In this document: positions 9,993 to 18,664 of the stretch, in pieces
How positions within the stretch are numbered: position 1 is the first letter of the stretch
Layout of the letters: every line of letters begins with the position of its first letter
Origin: Saccharomonospora glauca K62
GTDB lineage: Bacteria; Actinomycetota; Actinomycetes; Mycobacteriales; Pseudonocardiaceae
Direction: 5' to 3'
NCBI RefSeq assembly: GCF_000243395.2
Contig: NZ_CM001484.1
Coordinates: 2,289,847 to 2,353,846, forward strand
Length of the DNA stretch: 64,000 bases
Program-made: the position numbers and the translations under genes
Notes under the pieces: model-generated
Told to the model about the DNA's origin: nothing
What the model saw: the letters and a program-made list of their open reading frames with translations, nothing else
Databases searched by the model: none

Positions 9993-11237
9993 ATGCCCGC
10001 GTTACCGGTGGTCGCGGTCGTCTACGACCTCGGTTCGGCCGGTCCCACCGACGTCCTCCGGGCCGCGCGAGGACTGTGCATACCGCTCTTCGTCTACGAC
10101 CGGGCCTCCGGGGTCCCGGAAGGAGTGCTCGACCTGCTGGCCGGCCTCGACGACACACTCGACGTCACCGGGTGGTCCACTCAACGCGTCGCCGAGGAAC
10201 TGCGTCGCCGTGACGTCGCAGGCATTGTCACCTTCGCCGAGTACCAGATCCGGCGCACGGCCGAGCTGGCCGATCTGCTCGCCCTGCCTTACCAGGACAC
10301 GGCCACCGCGCGCAGGCTCACCGACAAGGCCCGACAGCGGGAAGCGCTGGCCGCCGCGCGAGTCGACACCACTCGCACGGCCGTTCTCGACACGGTCGCC
10401 GACGTGGCGACGGCACTGTCCACAGTGGGTCTTCCCGCCGTGCTCAAGCCCGCCGTCGGGGGGTCCAGCCGCAACTGCTTCCTCGTCACGACGGCGGACC
10501 AGTGCGCGAGGACGGCCGCCCGGTTGCTCGACGGTGTCGAGGACCAGTTGGTCCTCGAGGAGTATCTGGTCGGCGCGCCGCAGGAGAGCTGGGGTGACTA
10601 CGTGTCGGTGGAGTGTCTGACGGTGGAGGGCGGCCACGTCCCGATCGCCGTCACCGGAAAACTGCCGCTGTCGGCCACGGGATTCAAAGAGACCGGCATG
10701 TTCGTCCCCGCGGAGCTCGACCCCGAGCTGAGTGCCGAGATCGAGCGGCTCGCCGTGGCCGCGCTGGGGGCGCTCGGCCTGCGGACCGGACTCACGCACA
10801 CCGAGATCAAGCTGACGCCGGAGGGACCCCGTCTGATCGAGGTCAACGGGCGGCTCGGCGGACACGTCGCCGACCTGGTCCGCCGTGCGGGCGGACCCGA
10901 CCTCGTGCGGCTGGCGCTGCGCGCGGCGCTGGGGACGGTGACGCCGCCGCGGCGGGCCGAGTGGGACCGCGTGTCCTTCCAGTACTTCGTCCTCCCGCCC
11001 GACGGGGCCACGACGGTGCACGACGTCCACGGCGTCGCGGAGGTTCGTGCGCTCCCCGGAGTGACCAAGGTCGAACTTGCCGACCTGCCACGAACGCTTC
11101 CCGCCGTAGCCGACGGCGTGAGCAGCCGCCTCGGCACCGTCTACGGCGCCGTGGCGAACCACACCCAACTGCGTTTCCTCAGCCGGCTCGTGGGCGAGCG
11201 CCTGCGCCCGGCCGTCGATCCGGAGGTGACCCGTTGA
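9993..11237 (+). CDS. ATP-grasp ligase
   Basis: 414 residues. ATP-grasp features: VLKPAVGGSS with the nucleotide-binding lysine near residue 150, LVLEEYLVG, and a C-terminal metal/phosphate motif (HTEIKL...LIEVNGRLGG). The overall layout is like carnosine-synthase or L-amino-acid ligase types, which activate a carboxylate as acyl-phosphate and couple it to an amine. ATG 9993 gives a normal N-terminus (MPALPVVAVVYDLG). The end overlaps the next gene's TTG start by 4 nt (TTGA), so the two are translationally coupled. In context it is likely to make an amide or dipeptide bond for the natural product; the substrate is unknown. Confidence 0.88.
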   Translation: MPALPVVAVVYDLGSAGPTDVLRAARGLCIPLFVYDRASGVPEGVLDLLAGLDDTLDVTGWSTQRVAEELRRRDVAGIVTFAEYQIRRTAELADLLALPYQDTATARRLTDKARQREALAAARVDTTRTAVLDTVADVATALSTVGLPAVLKPAVGGSSRNCFLVTTADQCARTAARLLDGVEDQLVLEEYLVGAPQESWGDYVSVECLTVEGGHVPIAVTGKLPLSATGFKETGMFVPAELDPELSAEIERLAVAALGALGLRTGLTHTEIKLTPEGPRLIEVNGRLGGHVADLVRRAGGPDLVRLALRAALGTVTPPRRAEWDRVSFQYFVLPPDGATTVHDVHGVAEVRALPGVTKVELADLPRTLPAVADGVSSRLGTVYGAVANHTQLRFLSRLVGERLRPAVDPEVTR

Positions 11238-12931
11238 CCCCCATAACCGTGCCCACACTCGTCGACCGGCATGCCGAGATCACACCCGACGCCGTGGCGC
11301 TGTGGCACCCCGACGGCACCCGGCTCACGTACGCGCGGCTGCGTGACCGCACCGACGACCTGGCGCGCGTCCTGGCGGCACGCGGGGTTCGCCGGGAGAC
11401 TCCGGTCGGGATCGTGGTGCCCCGAGGGGTCGACGCCGTGGTGCTGATGCTCGCGGTGCTCAAGTGCGGGGGTTACTGCGTGCCGCTGGACCCGGAACAT
11501 CCGGAGAGCCACCGTCGGCGGGCGATTGCCGACTCGGGGGCTTCGCTCGTGCTCACCGGGATTCCGGATCGCTCCGTGGTGGAGGAGCGCGACACGCTCC
11601 CGGAGCCTCCCCTGCCCGGCAACGCCGCCTACCTGGTCTACACCTCCGGGTCGACCGGGGTGCCCAAGGGTGTCGTCGCCACCCACGACTCCGTCGCCAA
11701 CCTCGTCACCGCACCCGACCTCGGCATCGAACCCGGCGACCGGGTGCTGCACTACGCCCCGCTGGCCTTCGACGCCTCGGTGTTCGAACTCTGGGGTGCT
11801 CTCGCGCGCGGCGCCACAGTCGCCGTGGCGCCGCCGGGGACGCTCGGAACCCGTGACCTGCTCGACTTCATGGAGAGCGCGTCGGTCACCGTCGCGTGGC
11901 TCACCGCGGGGCTGTTCCACGAGCTGGTGACCGTCGAGAAGCGACTGCCGACCTCGCTTCGGATGCTGTTCGCCGGAGGGGACACCGTCCGCGCCGACGT
12001 CGTCCGGCGGGCCGTCGCCCTCTCCCCCGGCCTGCGTCTGGTGAACGGTTACGGACCGACGGAGTGCACCACGTTCACCACGCTCCAGCACGGGCTGGAG
12101 GAGCTGGTCACCGAGGACGAGCACACCGTCCCGATCGGTCGCCCGCTGCCGAGGGTGGCGACGCACGTGCTGGACGAGCGACTCGACCCGGTCCCGGACG
12201 GGGTGATCGGACAGCTCTACGTCAGCGGGGCGAACCTCGCTCGGGGCTATCACGGCCGTCCCGGCGTTACGGCCGAGCGGTTCGTGCCCTTGCCGGGTGG
12301 GGCGCGTATGTACCGCACCGGAGACCTGGTCCGCCGGCGCCCGGACGGTGTGCTGGAGTTCCACGGCCGCGTCGATCGGCAGGTGAAGATTCGCGGTTTC
12401 CGTGTGGAGCCCGGTGAACTCGAAGCGCGCCTCGGCGAGCATCCCGAGATCCGGGCCGCCGCCGCGGTCGGGGCACCGGACGGCGACGGCGGTACCCGGC
12501 TCGTGGCGTATCTCGTGGCGGAGAACGCGGAGGCGGGCCTCGACCTCGACGGCGTCCGTTCGTGGCTCGCCGAGCGTGTCCCGCCCTATCTCGTGCCCTC
12601 GGCCTTCCTGCAGTTGCCCGAACTCCCGCTCACGGCCAACGGCAAGGTCGACACCGCCGCGCTTCCGGCGCCCGACTCGGCTGGCGTGTCACGGGGACAG
12701 CGGGCGCCCCGCACCCCGGCCGAGAAGCTCGTCGCCGAGATCTGGTGCGAGGTGCTGGGCGTCGAGGAGGTCGGCATGGACGACAACTTCTTCGAGTTGG
12801 GCGGCGACTCCCTCAGGATGAACCGGGTCGCCGCGGCGTTGCGTAAGGCCACCGGACGGCCCGTCGCGTTGGCCGACCTCCTGCTCGCGGAGACGGCGGG
12901 AGAGCTGGCCCGTTCGTTGGGCGACGACTGA
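11234..12931 (+). CDS. Stand-alone NRPS adenylation-carrier (A-PCP) protein
   Basis: 565 residues: adenylation domain with VYTSGSTGVPKG (about 134), NGYGPTE, YRTGD and a C-terminal ANGKVD lysine, followed by a carrier domain with LGGDSL (Ser about 525). No condensation or thioesterase domain. Pocket residues read by analogy to GrsA give DAFWFGGTFK, one position from published valine codes of the DAFW-I/L-GGTFK type, so valine is the best guess. The start is TTG 11234, set by GGAGG 7 nt upstream and by the TTGA overlap with the ATP-grasp gene. It probably loads an aminoacyl starter in trans onto the megasynthase. The stop is only 4 nt from the end of the convergent thioesterase gene. Confidence 0.92.
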   Translation: MTPITVPTLVDRHAEITPDAVALWHPDGTRLTYARLRDRTDDLARVLAARGVRRETPVGIVVPRGVDAVVLMLAVLKCGGYCVPLDPEHPESHRRRAIADSGASLVLTGIPDRSVVEERDTLPEPPLPGNAAYLVYTSGSTGVPKGVVATHDSVANLVTAPDLGIEPGDRVLHYAPLAFDASVFELWGALARGATVAVAPPGTLGTRDLLDFMESASVTVAWLTAGLFHELVTVEKRLPTSLRMLFAGGDTVRADVVRRAVALSPGLRLVNGYGPTECTTFTTLQHGLEELVTEDEHTVPIGRPLPRVATHVLDERLDPVPDGVIGQLYVSGANLARGYHGRPGVTAERFVPLPGGARMYRTGDLVRRRPDGVLEFHGRVDRQVKIRGFRVEPGELEARLGEHPEIRAAAAVGAPDGDGGTRLVAYLVAENAEAGLDLDGVRSWLAERVPPYLVPSAFLQLPELPLTANGKVDTAALPAPDSAGVSRGQRAPRTPAEKLVAEIWCEVLGVEEVGMDDNFFELGGDSLRMNRVAAALRKATGRPVALADLLLAETAGELARSLGDD

Positions 12932-12935
12932 TCCG

Positions 12936-13700
12936 TCAACGCAGGGCGTTGTTCCGTGCCTCCACCAACGCCCTGCGCACTTCCGCCACCACGTCGACCA
13001 ATGAGTCCTGCAGATAGAAGTGCCCGCCGGGGAAGATTCGGTGGCGGAATCGTCCGGTGGTGTGGCGTTCCCAGGCGATCAGGTCCTCCGGTGGCACGTT
13101 GTCGTCCGAGTCTCCGCCCAGCGCGACGAGGTCGTGGGCCACCGGGTCCCCGCCCGGCCACACGTACTTCTCCACCACCGCCAGATCGGCGCGGACGGTG
13201 GGCAGCACGAGCTTGAGGTATTCGGGGTTCTCCAACAGCTCCGGCGACAGTCCACCCAGGTCACGCAGCGCCTCCACGAGCTCGGCTTCGGGCAGGTCGT
13301 GCCGATGCGGGCCGAGGCGCTCCAGGTGCGGCGCGTGGTGCCCGGACACGACGAGCACGTCCGGGCGACGGCTTTCGTCGAGATAGCGGCTGAGTTCGAA
13401 CGCCACCAACGCGCCCATGCTGTGCCCGAACAAGGCGTAGCGGCCCTCCAGGAGCGGGCCGAGGTTGTCGGCCAACGCGGGCACGAGCGTGTCCATGCGC
13501 TCGTGGGGTGGCTCGAACATGCGGTTCTCTCTGCCGGGTAGCTGCACGAGCTTGACCTCGACGTCACTGTCGAAGTAACTCGGCCACTCCCGGTAGGCCG
13601 TGGCACCGCCGCCGGCGTGGGGCAGGCAGATCAGCCGCAGCGAGGCGTCCGGCCGGGGCTGGGGTGTGAGGACCCAGGGGTTGCGTGTCGTGTCGGCCAT
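12936..13700 (-). CDS. Type II thioesterase
   Basis: 254 residues, alpha/beta-hydrolase fold. LPHAGGGATAYREW near the N-terminus, nucleophile elbow ALFGHSMGA (Ser about 95) and catalytic GGHFYL near the C-terminus are all classic for the discrete editing thioesterases of PKS/NRPS clusters, which clear misprimed or stalled acyl groups from carrier domains. The start is ATG 13700 with a GGGAG-type site upstream; an open frame continues further upstream but lacks the family sequence. It follows the discrete acyltransferase by 29 nt in the same direction. Confidence 0.93.
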   Translation of the reverse strand: MADTTRNPWVLTPQPRPDASLRLICLPHAGGGATAYREWPSYFDSDVEVKLVQLPGRENRMFEPPHERMDTLVPALADNLGPLLEGRYALFGHSMGALVAFELSRYLDESRRPDVLVVSGHHAPHLERLGPHRHDLPEAELVEALRDLGGLSPELLENPEYLKLVLPTVRADLAVVEKYVWPGGDPVAHDLVALGGDSDDNVPPEDLIAWERHTTGRFRHRIFPGGHFYLQDSLVDVVAEVRRALVEARNNALR

Positions 13701-13729
13701 GTGTCGTGGTCTCCCGTCCGTTCTCGTGT

Positions 13730-15028
13730 TCAGTCGGTCGCCGAGGCCCGGTCGGCGAATACCGTTTCCCAGTCGACCGGCACGCCCGCCAGCCACAGGT
13801 GCGCGGCGGCGGCGAGCAGGCTGTCCGTGTCGGACTCCCAGTACGGGGAGGGGGCGAGCGAGGCCACCATCGGGGTGGGCTCGCCCCCGGCCTTCGCCAG
13901 GAACTTCTTGGCCATGTTCAGGGCGGTCTGTTCCGGCCCGATCTCCAAGACGGCTCCGGGGTGGCGACGCCACAACGTACGCAGGCCCTCGTTGAACAGC
14001 ACGGGCGAGCACATATGTTGCCCCCAGTGCTCGGGATCGGTTGCCTGCCGGGGGGTGAGCTGGGTGCCGGTCAAGCAGGAGACGTAGCGCAGCCGGGGAG
14101 GTTTCCTCGTCATGGCGGTGGCCAGCTCGACCAGGCGCGGACGCACCGGTTCGAGCGTCGGCGTGTGGAAGGCGTGCGTGGTGTCGAGCAGTCCGCACCG
14201 GATGCCTTCCGCGAGCAGCCGCTCCCGCAACTGCTCGACAGCGACCGTGTCGCCCGCCGCGATGCTCACCTCGGGGCCGTTCGTGGCGGCCAGCCAGAGT
14301 CCCTCGCGCAGGCGTGGCTCCAGTTCCTCCCTCGGTAGCGACACCGCGAGCATCCGGCCCTGCGGCAGCTCGTCGACCATGAGGGCACGTCGCATGATCA
14401 GACGGAGGGCGTCCTCGGGGGCGAGAACGCCCGCGACGCTCGCCGCGACGTATTCGCCGAGGCTGTGCGACAGCATCGTGTTCGGGGTGACTCCCCACGC
14501 CCGCCAGACCTCGAACAGGGAGTACTCCAGCACGAACAGCGCCGGGTGCCCGACGGTGTTGCGTCGAAGCATTTCCTCGTACTCCGTCGACCGCGCGTCG
14601 TCCGTCGGGGCAAACATGGCCGGTCGGGGGTCCACGTCGAACTCGGCGACCAGCAGCTCGCTGAGCCGGTCGGCCGTGGCCCGGAACCTGGGGAGCTTGG
14701 TGTGGAGGTCGGAGCCTCGTAGCACCGACAGCTTGCCGAACCCGGCGAACAGGAAGGCCACCGACGGCGCCGCCGGGGTGGCTCCTTCCGGTACCGACCT
14801 GGTCAGCATCCAGCGGGTGTCCCGATCGCGTACGGTGGCCAGCGCGTGGTCGGTGTCGTAGGCGAGAACGCAGCGACGATACCGGTGGGTGGGGTCCGGT
14901 CGAACCGAGGCGGCCACCGCAGTGAGTCCGGCCGGTTCGTTTTTCAACCTCTCAGCGAGATCGGTGGTGCGGTCCTCCAGGTCTCGGGCGCTCGCTCCGG
15001 TCAACGGAATAGGATGCAGCAGTCTCAT
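13730..15028 (-). CDS. Discrete acyltransferase (AT) of PKS type
   Basis: 432 residues, covering one AT domain with its flanking linker. The usual FPGQG start is replaced by FLFAGFGKLS, and the nucleophile motif reads LSHSLGEYVAAS, so the first glycine of GHSxG is serine. HAFH (malonyl-type) and the C-terminal LEIGPEQ block are present. The megasynthase has its own AT, so this protein may serve another carrier, act as an acyl hydrolase, or be specialised for a different acyl-CoA. It lies between the StrR-like regulator and the type II thioesterase in one leftward operon. Confidence 0.87.
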   Translation of the reverse strand: MRLLHPIPLTGASARDLEDRTTDLAERLKNEPAGLTAVAASVRPDPTHRYRRCVLAYDTDHALATVRDRDTRWMLTRSVPEGATPAAPSVAFLFAGFGKLSVLRGSDLHTKLPRFRATADRLSELLVAEFDVDPRPAMFAPTDDARSTEYEEMLRRNTVGHPALFVLEYSLFEVWRAWGVTPNTMLSHSLGEYVAASVAGVLAPEDALRLIMRRALMVDELPQGRMLAVSLPREELEPRLREGLWLAATNGPEVSIAAGDTVAVEQLRERLLAEGIRCGLLDTTHAFHTPTLEPVRPRLVELATAMTRKPPRLRYVSCLTGTQLTPRQATDPEHWGQHMCSPVLFNEGLRTLWRRHPGAVLEIGPEQTALNMAKKFLAKAGGEPTPMVASLAPSPYWESDTDSLLAAAAHLWLAGVPVDWETVFADRASATD

Positions 15029-15056
15029 ACCGTGCTCTCCCCGATCGATCCCCTGG

Positions 15057-16130
15057 TCAGCTTCCCGCGATTTCGAGGTTCGGGTGCTGAGTGATCTCGC
15101 CTTCCTCCAGCAAAGTGGCGAGGCTGGTCCATGCCGCTCCGTAGAGACGGGCGAAGTTCGCCACCAGCACGGTGCAGTGACTCGGCACCGAGGCCAGGAG
15201 TTGGGGCCATTCGGCCATCCCGAGCACGTGCCGGTCGAGCCACCGCAGCAAGTTCCGCCCCGTCTCGGTGAACCGCAGGGCGGGGTCCTTCTTCATCTGG
15301 TCGAGCGCGTGTTTGAGGTCGTGTGCCAAGGTCTGCCACGACCGTCTTCCGGAGGAGCCGTCGTCTCGCCGCAGCGGAACCGCGGCGCGGGCACGGCGAG
15401 AGTGGCCACGACGCGGTTCGGGCACTGGGTCGTCGCCGGCGCGCATCCGCTTCCGCACATCCTGCACGGTCGCGGGGGACACCCCCGCTTGCCTCGCGAC
15501 CGCACGCAACGACGCCGTGGGGTTCTCGATCAGCAGCTTGCTGGCCAGACGTCTACCGGCGGCGCTGTTCAGCGGACGTCTCCGCCCGTCGCGGCCGATC
15601 CGGATGTCCGACTGCGCATTTTGATCAGTTGAACGCCGGCGGAGGGAGCGGATCGTGCCCGCGGCCAGGCCCACCGCGGCGGCGATGCGCCGATCGGACC
15701 AGTGCGCGTGTGTCTTGAGAATCCGGATGGCGGCCTCGGTGCGGTCCTGCCGGGAGAGGGGAAGCCCGTGTGCGGTGTTCATCCACACCGACAACACGAA
15801 GGCGTCCTCTTCGCTCCCTTGGTAGCATCTGGCCCGAATGTGCCGATCGCCGCGAAGTACCGCGGCACGCAACCGATGAACCCCATCGATGACCCGCATC
15901 GACGGCTCGTGTACCACAATGGGCGGTAATTCTTCACCCCATTCTGCAAGATTTTCGATATGGCTTTCGTCCTCACCTGATCGGCGCGGCGACTCCGTCG
16001 TGGACAACGCGCTGATCTCCAGTGTGACGATCGGGCACCCTTCCAGTGATCGCCGTGCCCAATCTGCCATGCCGGTGGGGTCAGCTACGGCTCTCTCCTC
16101 AGATCTCGGCAGGTCACGCGCTTGCACCAT
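15057..16130 (-). CDS. StrR/NovG-like pathway-specific activator with ParB-type N-terminal domain
   Basis: About 357 residues. The N-terminal half has the ParB/sulfiredoxin-like segment (ELPPIVVHEPSMRVIDGVHR, then AFVLSVWMNTAHGLPL), followed by helix-turn-helix segments (HWSDRRIAAAVGLAAGTI; TASLRAVARQAGVSPATV). This arrangement is typical of StrR, NovG and glycopeptide-cluster activators, which bind palindromic promoters in their own cluster. The start is uncertain: ATG 16130 is chosen; the frame reaches 16157 and ATG 16070 is also possible. It heads the leftward AT/thioesterase operon and is divergent from the CoA transferase gene across a region with a nested inverted repeat. Confidence 0.85.
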   Translation of the reverse strand: MVQARDLPRSEERAVADPTGMADWARRSLEGCPIVTLEISALSTTESPRRSGEDESHIENLAEWGEELPPIVVHEPSMRVIDGVHRLRAAVLRGDRHIRARCYQGSEEDAFVLSVWMNTAHGLPLSRQDRTEAAIRILKTHAHWSDRRIAAAVGLAAGTIRSLRRRSTDQNAQSDIRIGRDGRRRPLNSAAGRRLASKLLIENPTASLRAVARQAGVSPATVQDVRKRMRAGDDPVPEPRRGHSRRARAAVPLRRDDGSSGRRSWQTLAHDLKHALDQMKKDPALRFTETGRNLLRWLDRHVLGMAEWPQLLASVPSHCTVLVANFARLYGAAWTSLATLLEEGEITQHPNLEIAGS

Positions 16131-16278
16131 CAATCCCCACAATCGTCGACGCGTCACACCAAGGGCATGTGGAACAAGATTGATTAATCGGGAAGGGTGG
16201 CCGAATCGGACGTAATAATGAGCCGAGGAAGCTACTCATCACGTCGTCTAACGGTCCACGTTGCCCGCCCTCAAAATC

Positions 16279-16318
16279 GACTGCTGAGCAATTTCGCGCA
16301 CAGCGAAATTTGGCAGTC
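16279..16318. promoter_or_regulatory. Nested inverted repeat in divergent promoter region
   Basis: Inner arms AATTTCGC (16290-16297) and GCGAAATT (16303-16310) around 5 nt; outer arms GACTGC (16279-16284) and GCAGTC (16313-16318). The locus separates the StrR-like gene from the rightward CaiB-type gene, in a 450-nt gap that is more AT-rich than its surroundings. The outer arms recall the CGACTG...CAGTCG core of known StrR sites, but the spacing is wider, so this is only a candidate operator. Confidence 0.5.
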
Positions 16319-16541
16319 CGACTGTAGCAACGAAAACTTTCTCGTCGCAACAGGATTGATCACCGCACCGACCGTGACGAACCCGGGTCGCACTGGACCG
16401 TTCGAGTGATTTCCCGGAGAGTCCGTTCCGTTTGCCCATTTTCCTGACTGTCTGCTGTGGACCGAAATGGCTCCGCCCCTTCCGTTGACACGGGTTCTGC
16501 ACTAGAACCGTGGTGATCAACTTTCCGGGAGGGGATGCGAG

Positions 16542-16595
16542 ATGCCAAGTCATCAACACGACGGCTCGGAAGGCAGATCGTGCCGGGTCCGCTGA
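16542..16595 (+). CDS. 17-codon upstream ORF (possible leader peptide)
   Basis: ATG 16542 lies 7 nt after a strong GGGAGGGG ribosome-binding site (16528-16534) and opens a 17-codon frame ([17 protein letters not shown]) that ends at TGA 16593-16595, past the GTG start of the CoA transferase gene at 16580. The overlap would let ribosomes terminate near the downstream start. It could be a coupling or attenuating leader, or a chance frame. No homology can be judged at this length. Confidence 0.35.
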   Translation: MPSHQHDGSEGRSCRVR

Positions 16596-17674
16596 ACGAC
16601 CTGCGGGTCGTCGAACTCGCCGGCCTCGGTCCGGCCCCCCACGCCGCGATGCTGCTGGCCGACCTCGGCGCCGACGTGGTCAGGATCGAACGACCCGGCG
16701 GGAACGGGCCGGATCTCCTGGGTGGGCTGCCCGACCACCTCCTGCGCGGCAGACGCACGATCGTCACGGACCTGAAGACCCCCGAGGGACGTGCGCGTGT
16801 GCTCGAACTGGTCGAACGCGCGGACGTGCTGATTGAAGGCTTCCGACCGGGCGTGGCCGAACGCCTCGGTGTCGGCCCCGAGGACTGCCACCGCCGCAAC
16901 GCGCGCCTCGTCTACGGACGAGTCACCGGATGGGGGCGCTCCGGCCCGCTCTCCGACCGGGCCGGTCACGACATCAACTACCTCTCGCTGACCGGAGCCT
17001 TGCACGCCGTCGGGACCCGTGACCGGCCCGTCGCTCCCCTGAACCTGATCGGGGACTTCGGGGGTGGCTCGCTCTTCCTGCTGGCCGGAATCCTGGCCGC
17101 GTTGTGGGAACGAGAACGTTCCGGCCTCGGCCAGGTGGTCGACGCGACGATGACCGACGGCGTCGGTCTGCTGATGCACATGATCTGGACCCTCCACGGG
17201 AGTGGAGTGTGGAGCGACGAACGGGCGAGCAACCTGCTCGACGGCGGCGCGCCGTTCTACGACACCTACGCGTGCTCCGACGGCCGGTGGGTCGCCGTCG
17301 GAGCCATCGAGCCGCAGTTCTACCGCGCCCTGCTCGACGGCCTGGACCTCGCCGGAGAGGAACTTCCCGACCAGTACGACCGTGCGGGCTGGCCGGTGCT
17401 GCGAGCCCGGATCGCCGGGGTGTTCGCCACGAAGCCACGGGACCATTGGGCCGAGGTCTTCACCGGCACCGACGCGTGTGTCACACCGGTGCTCTCCCTG
17501 GAGGAGGTGGCCGACCACCCCCACAACCGCGCGCGGCAGCGCTTCTTCACCCGCGACGGTGTCCGGCAGCCCAAGCCTTCGCCGGAGTTCTCCCGCACCT
17601 CCCCGGACCTGCCGTCCCCGCCTCCTTCACGACCGACGGAGTACGGTGCGGTGCTTCGGGACTGGGAAGCCTGA
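16580..17674 (+). CDS. CaiB/BaiF family III CoA-transferase / alpha-methylacyl-CoA racemase-like protein
   Basis: 364 residues. The N-terminus ([20 protein letters not shown]) and [13 protein letters not shown] are diagnostic of the alpha-methylacyl-CoA racemase and CaiB group; [16 protein letters not shown] and [11 protein letters not shown] are also typical. The start GTG 16580 has GGAAGG 6 nt upstream; an in-frame ATG at 16535 touches its own Shine-Dalgarno and is less likely. The next gene follows after 21 nt. It may epimerise a 2-methylacyl-CoA or move CoA between acids; the link to the PKS-NRPS is by position only. Confidence 0.87.
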   Translation: MPGPLNDLRVVELAGLGPAPHAAMLLADLGADVVRIERPGGNGPDLLGGLPDHLLRGRRTIVTDLKTPEGRARVLELVERADVLIEGFRPGVAERLGVGPEDCHRRNARLVYGRVTGWGRSGPLSDRAGHDINYLSLTGALHAVGTRDRPVAPLNLIGDFGGGSLFLLAGILAALWERERSGLGQVVDATMTDGVGLLMHMIWTLHGSGVWSDERASNLLDGGAPFYDTYACSDGRWVAVGAIEPQFYRALLDGLDLAGEELPDQYDRAGWPVLRARIAGVFATKPRDHWAEVFTGTDACVTPVLSLEEVADHPHNRARQRFFTRDGVRQPKPSPEFSRTSPDLPSPPPSRPTEYGAVLRDWEA

Positions 17675-17695
17675 ACAGTCAGCGAAGGAGCCCTG

Positions 17696-18619
17696 ATGAC
17701 CACGAACTTCTCCGCGGCCGAGGTGCGCGCGGCGGTGCCGATGTCCCACGCGATCGAGGCCGTGCGCGAGGCCTTCGCCGATCTCGCCGCGGGACGTTTC
17801 AGCCAGCCGGACCGGCTGGTCTTCGGCACCGCCGACAACGCGGTACTCGTGATGTCGGCCCACCACACCCCCACTGGTGCGGCGGTGGTGAAGACGGCCG
17901 GAGTGGTGCTCGACCGCGATCCCGCCATCGTCGCGACCTTGGTCTGGACCGATGCCCTCGGACAGCTCACGGCGGACGCGGCGGCGGTGACCACCTTGCG
18001 CACCGGCGCCGCCACCGGCGTGGCCACCGACCTGCTCGCCGACCCCGAGGCCCGGAAACTCGCTCTGCTCGGCGCCGGAGAGCAGGCCGCGGACCAGGTG
18101 CGCGCGGTGGCGGCCGTTCGCGAGATCACCGAACTGACCGTCTACAACCGGGGCGCCGAACGAGCGAAACGACTGGTCGCCGCGTTGCGGGAGGAGTTCC
18201 CGGAGATGCGCATCGACGTGGCGGACACCGCGGCCGACGCCGTCGGTGACGCCGACGTGGTGTGCTGCGTCACCTCCGCGTCCGACCCACTCTTCGAGCT
18301 GTCGGACCTTCCCGAGCGGGTTCACGTCAACGCCATCGGCTCGTTCCGGCCAACGATGCGCGAGCTGCCGGACGACCTCGTGAAGACGGCATCCGTCGTG
18401 GTGGTCGACCAGCTCGGCGCGGCCAGGGAAGAGGCGGGCGAGATCCACCACGCCCTGAAGCACGGGCTGCGCGCGGAAAGCGACATCGAGGAGCTCGGCA
18501 CCGCCCTGACCACCCGCCCGGACCGAGTGGGGCGCACCGTCTTCAAGTCGGTGGGGGTGGCCGCCCAGGACTGGGCCGTCGCACGGTTGCTCGCGCGGTA
18601 CGCGCGTACCGAGTCCTGA
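17696..18619 (+). CDS. Ornithine cyclodeaminase / mu-crystallin family protein
   Basis: 307 residues with a Rossmann fold: LALLGAGEQAADQVRAVA for NAD(P) and the family-wide VKTAGVV and VNAIGSFRPTMREL segments. Members include ornithine cyclodeaminase, alanine dehydrogenase, ketimine reductase and SbnB-type enzymes for amino-acid precursors. The start ATG 17696 has AAGGAG upstream. It follows the CaiB-like gene by 21 nt and is probably co-transcribed. It could supply or reduce an unusual amino acid, but the substrate is not readable. Confidence 0.88.
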   Translation: MTTNFSAAEVRAAVPMSHAIEAVREAFADLAAGRFSQPDRLVFGTADNAVLVMSAHHTPTGAAVVKTAGVVLDRDPAIVATLVWTDALGQLTADAAAVTTLRTGAATGVATDLLADPEARKLALLGAGEQAADQVRAVAAVREITELTVYNRGAERAKRLVAALREEFPEMRIDVADTAADAVGDADVVCCVTSASDPLFELSDLPERVHVNAIGSFRPTMRELPDDLVKTASVVVVDQLGAAREEAGEIHHALKHGLRAESDIEELGTALTTRPDRVGRTVFKSVGVAAQDWAVARLLARYARTES

Positions 18620-18664
18620 CCTTCTTCGCGGAAACGGCGGTGCGACCTCGGCTAGCCACCGCCT

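Noticed and set aside
16390-16440. StrR-type site GTTCGAGTG near 16399
   Set aside because: The matching inverted half-site at the required spacing is absent; only the nested dyad at 16279-16318 was kept.
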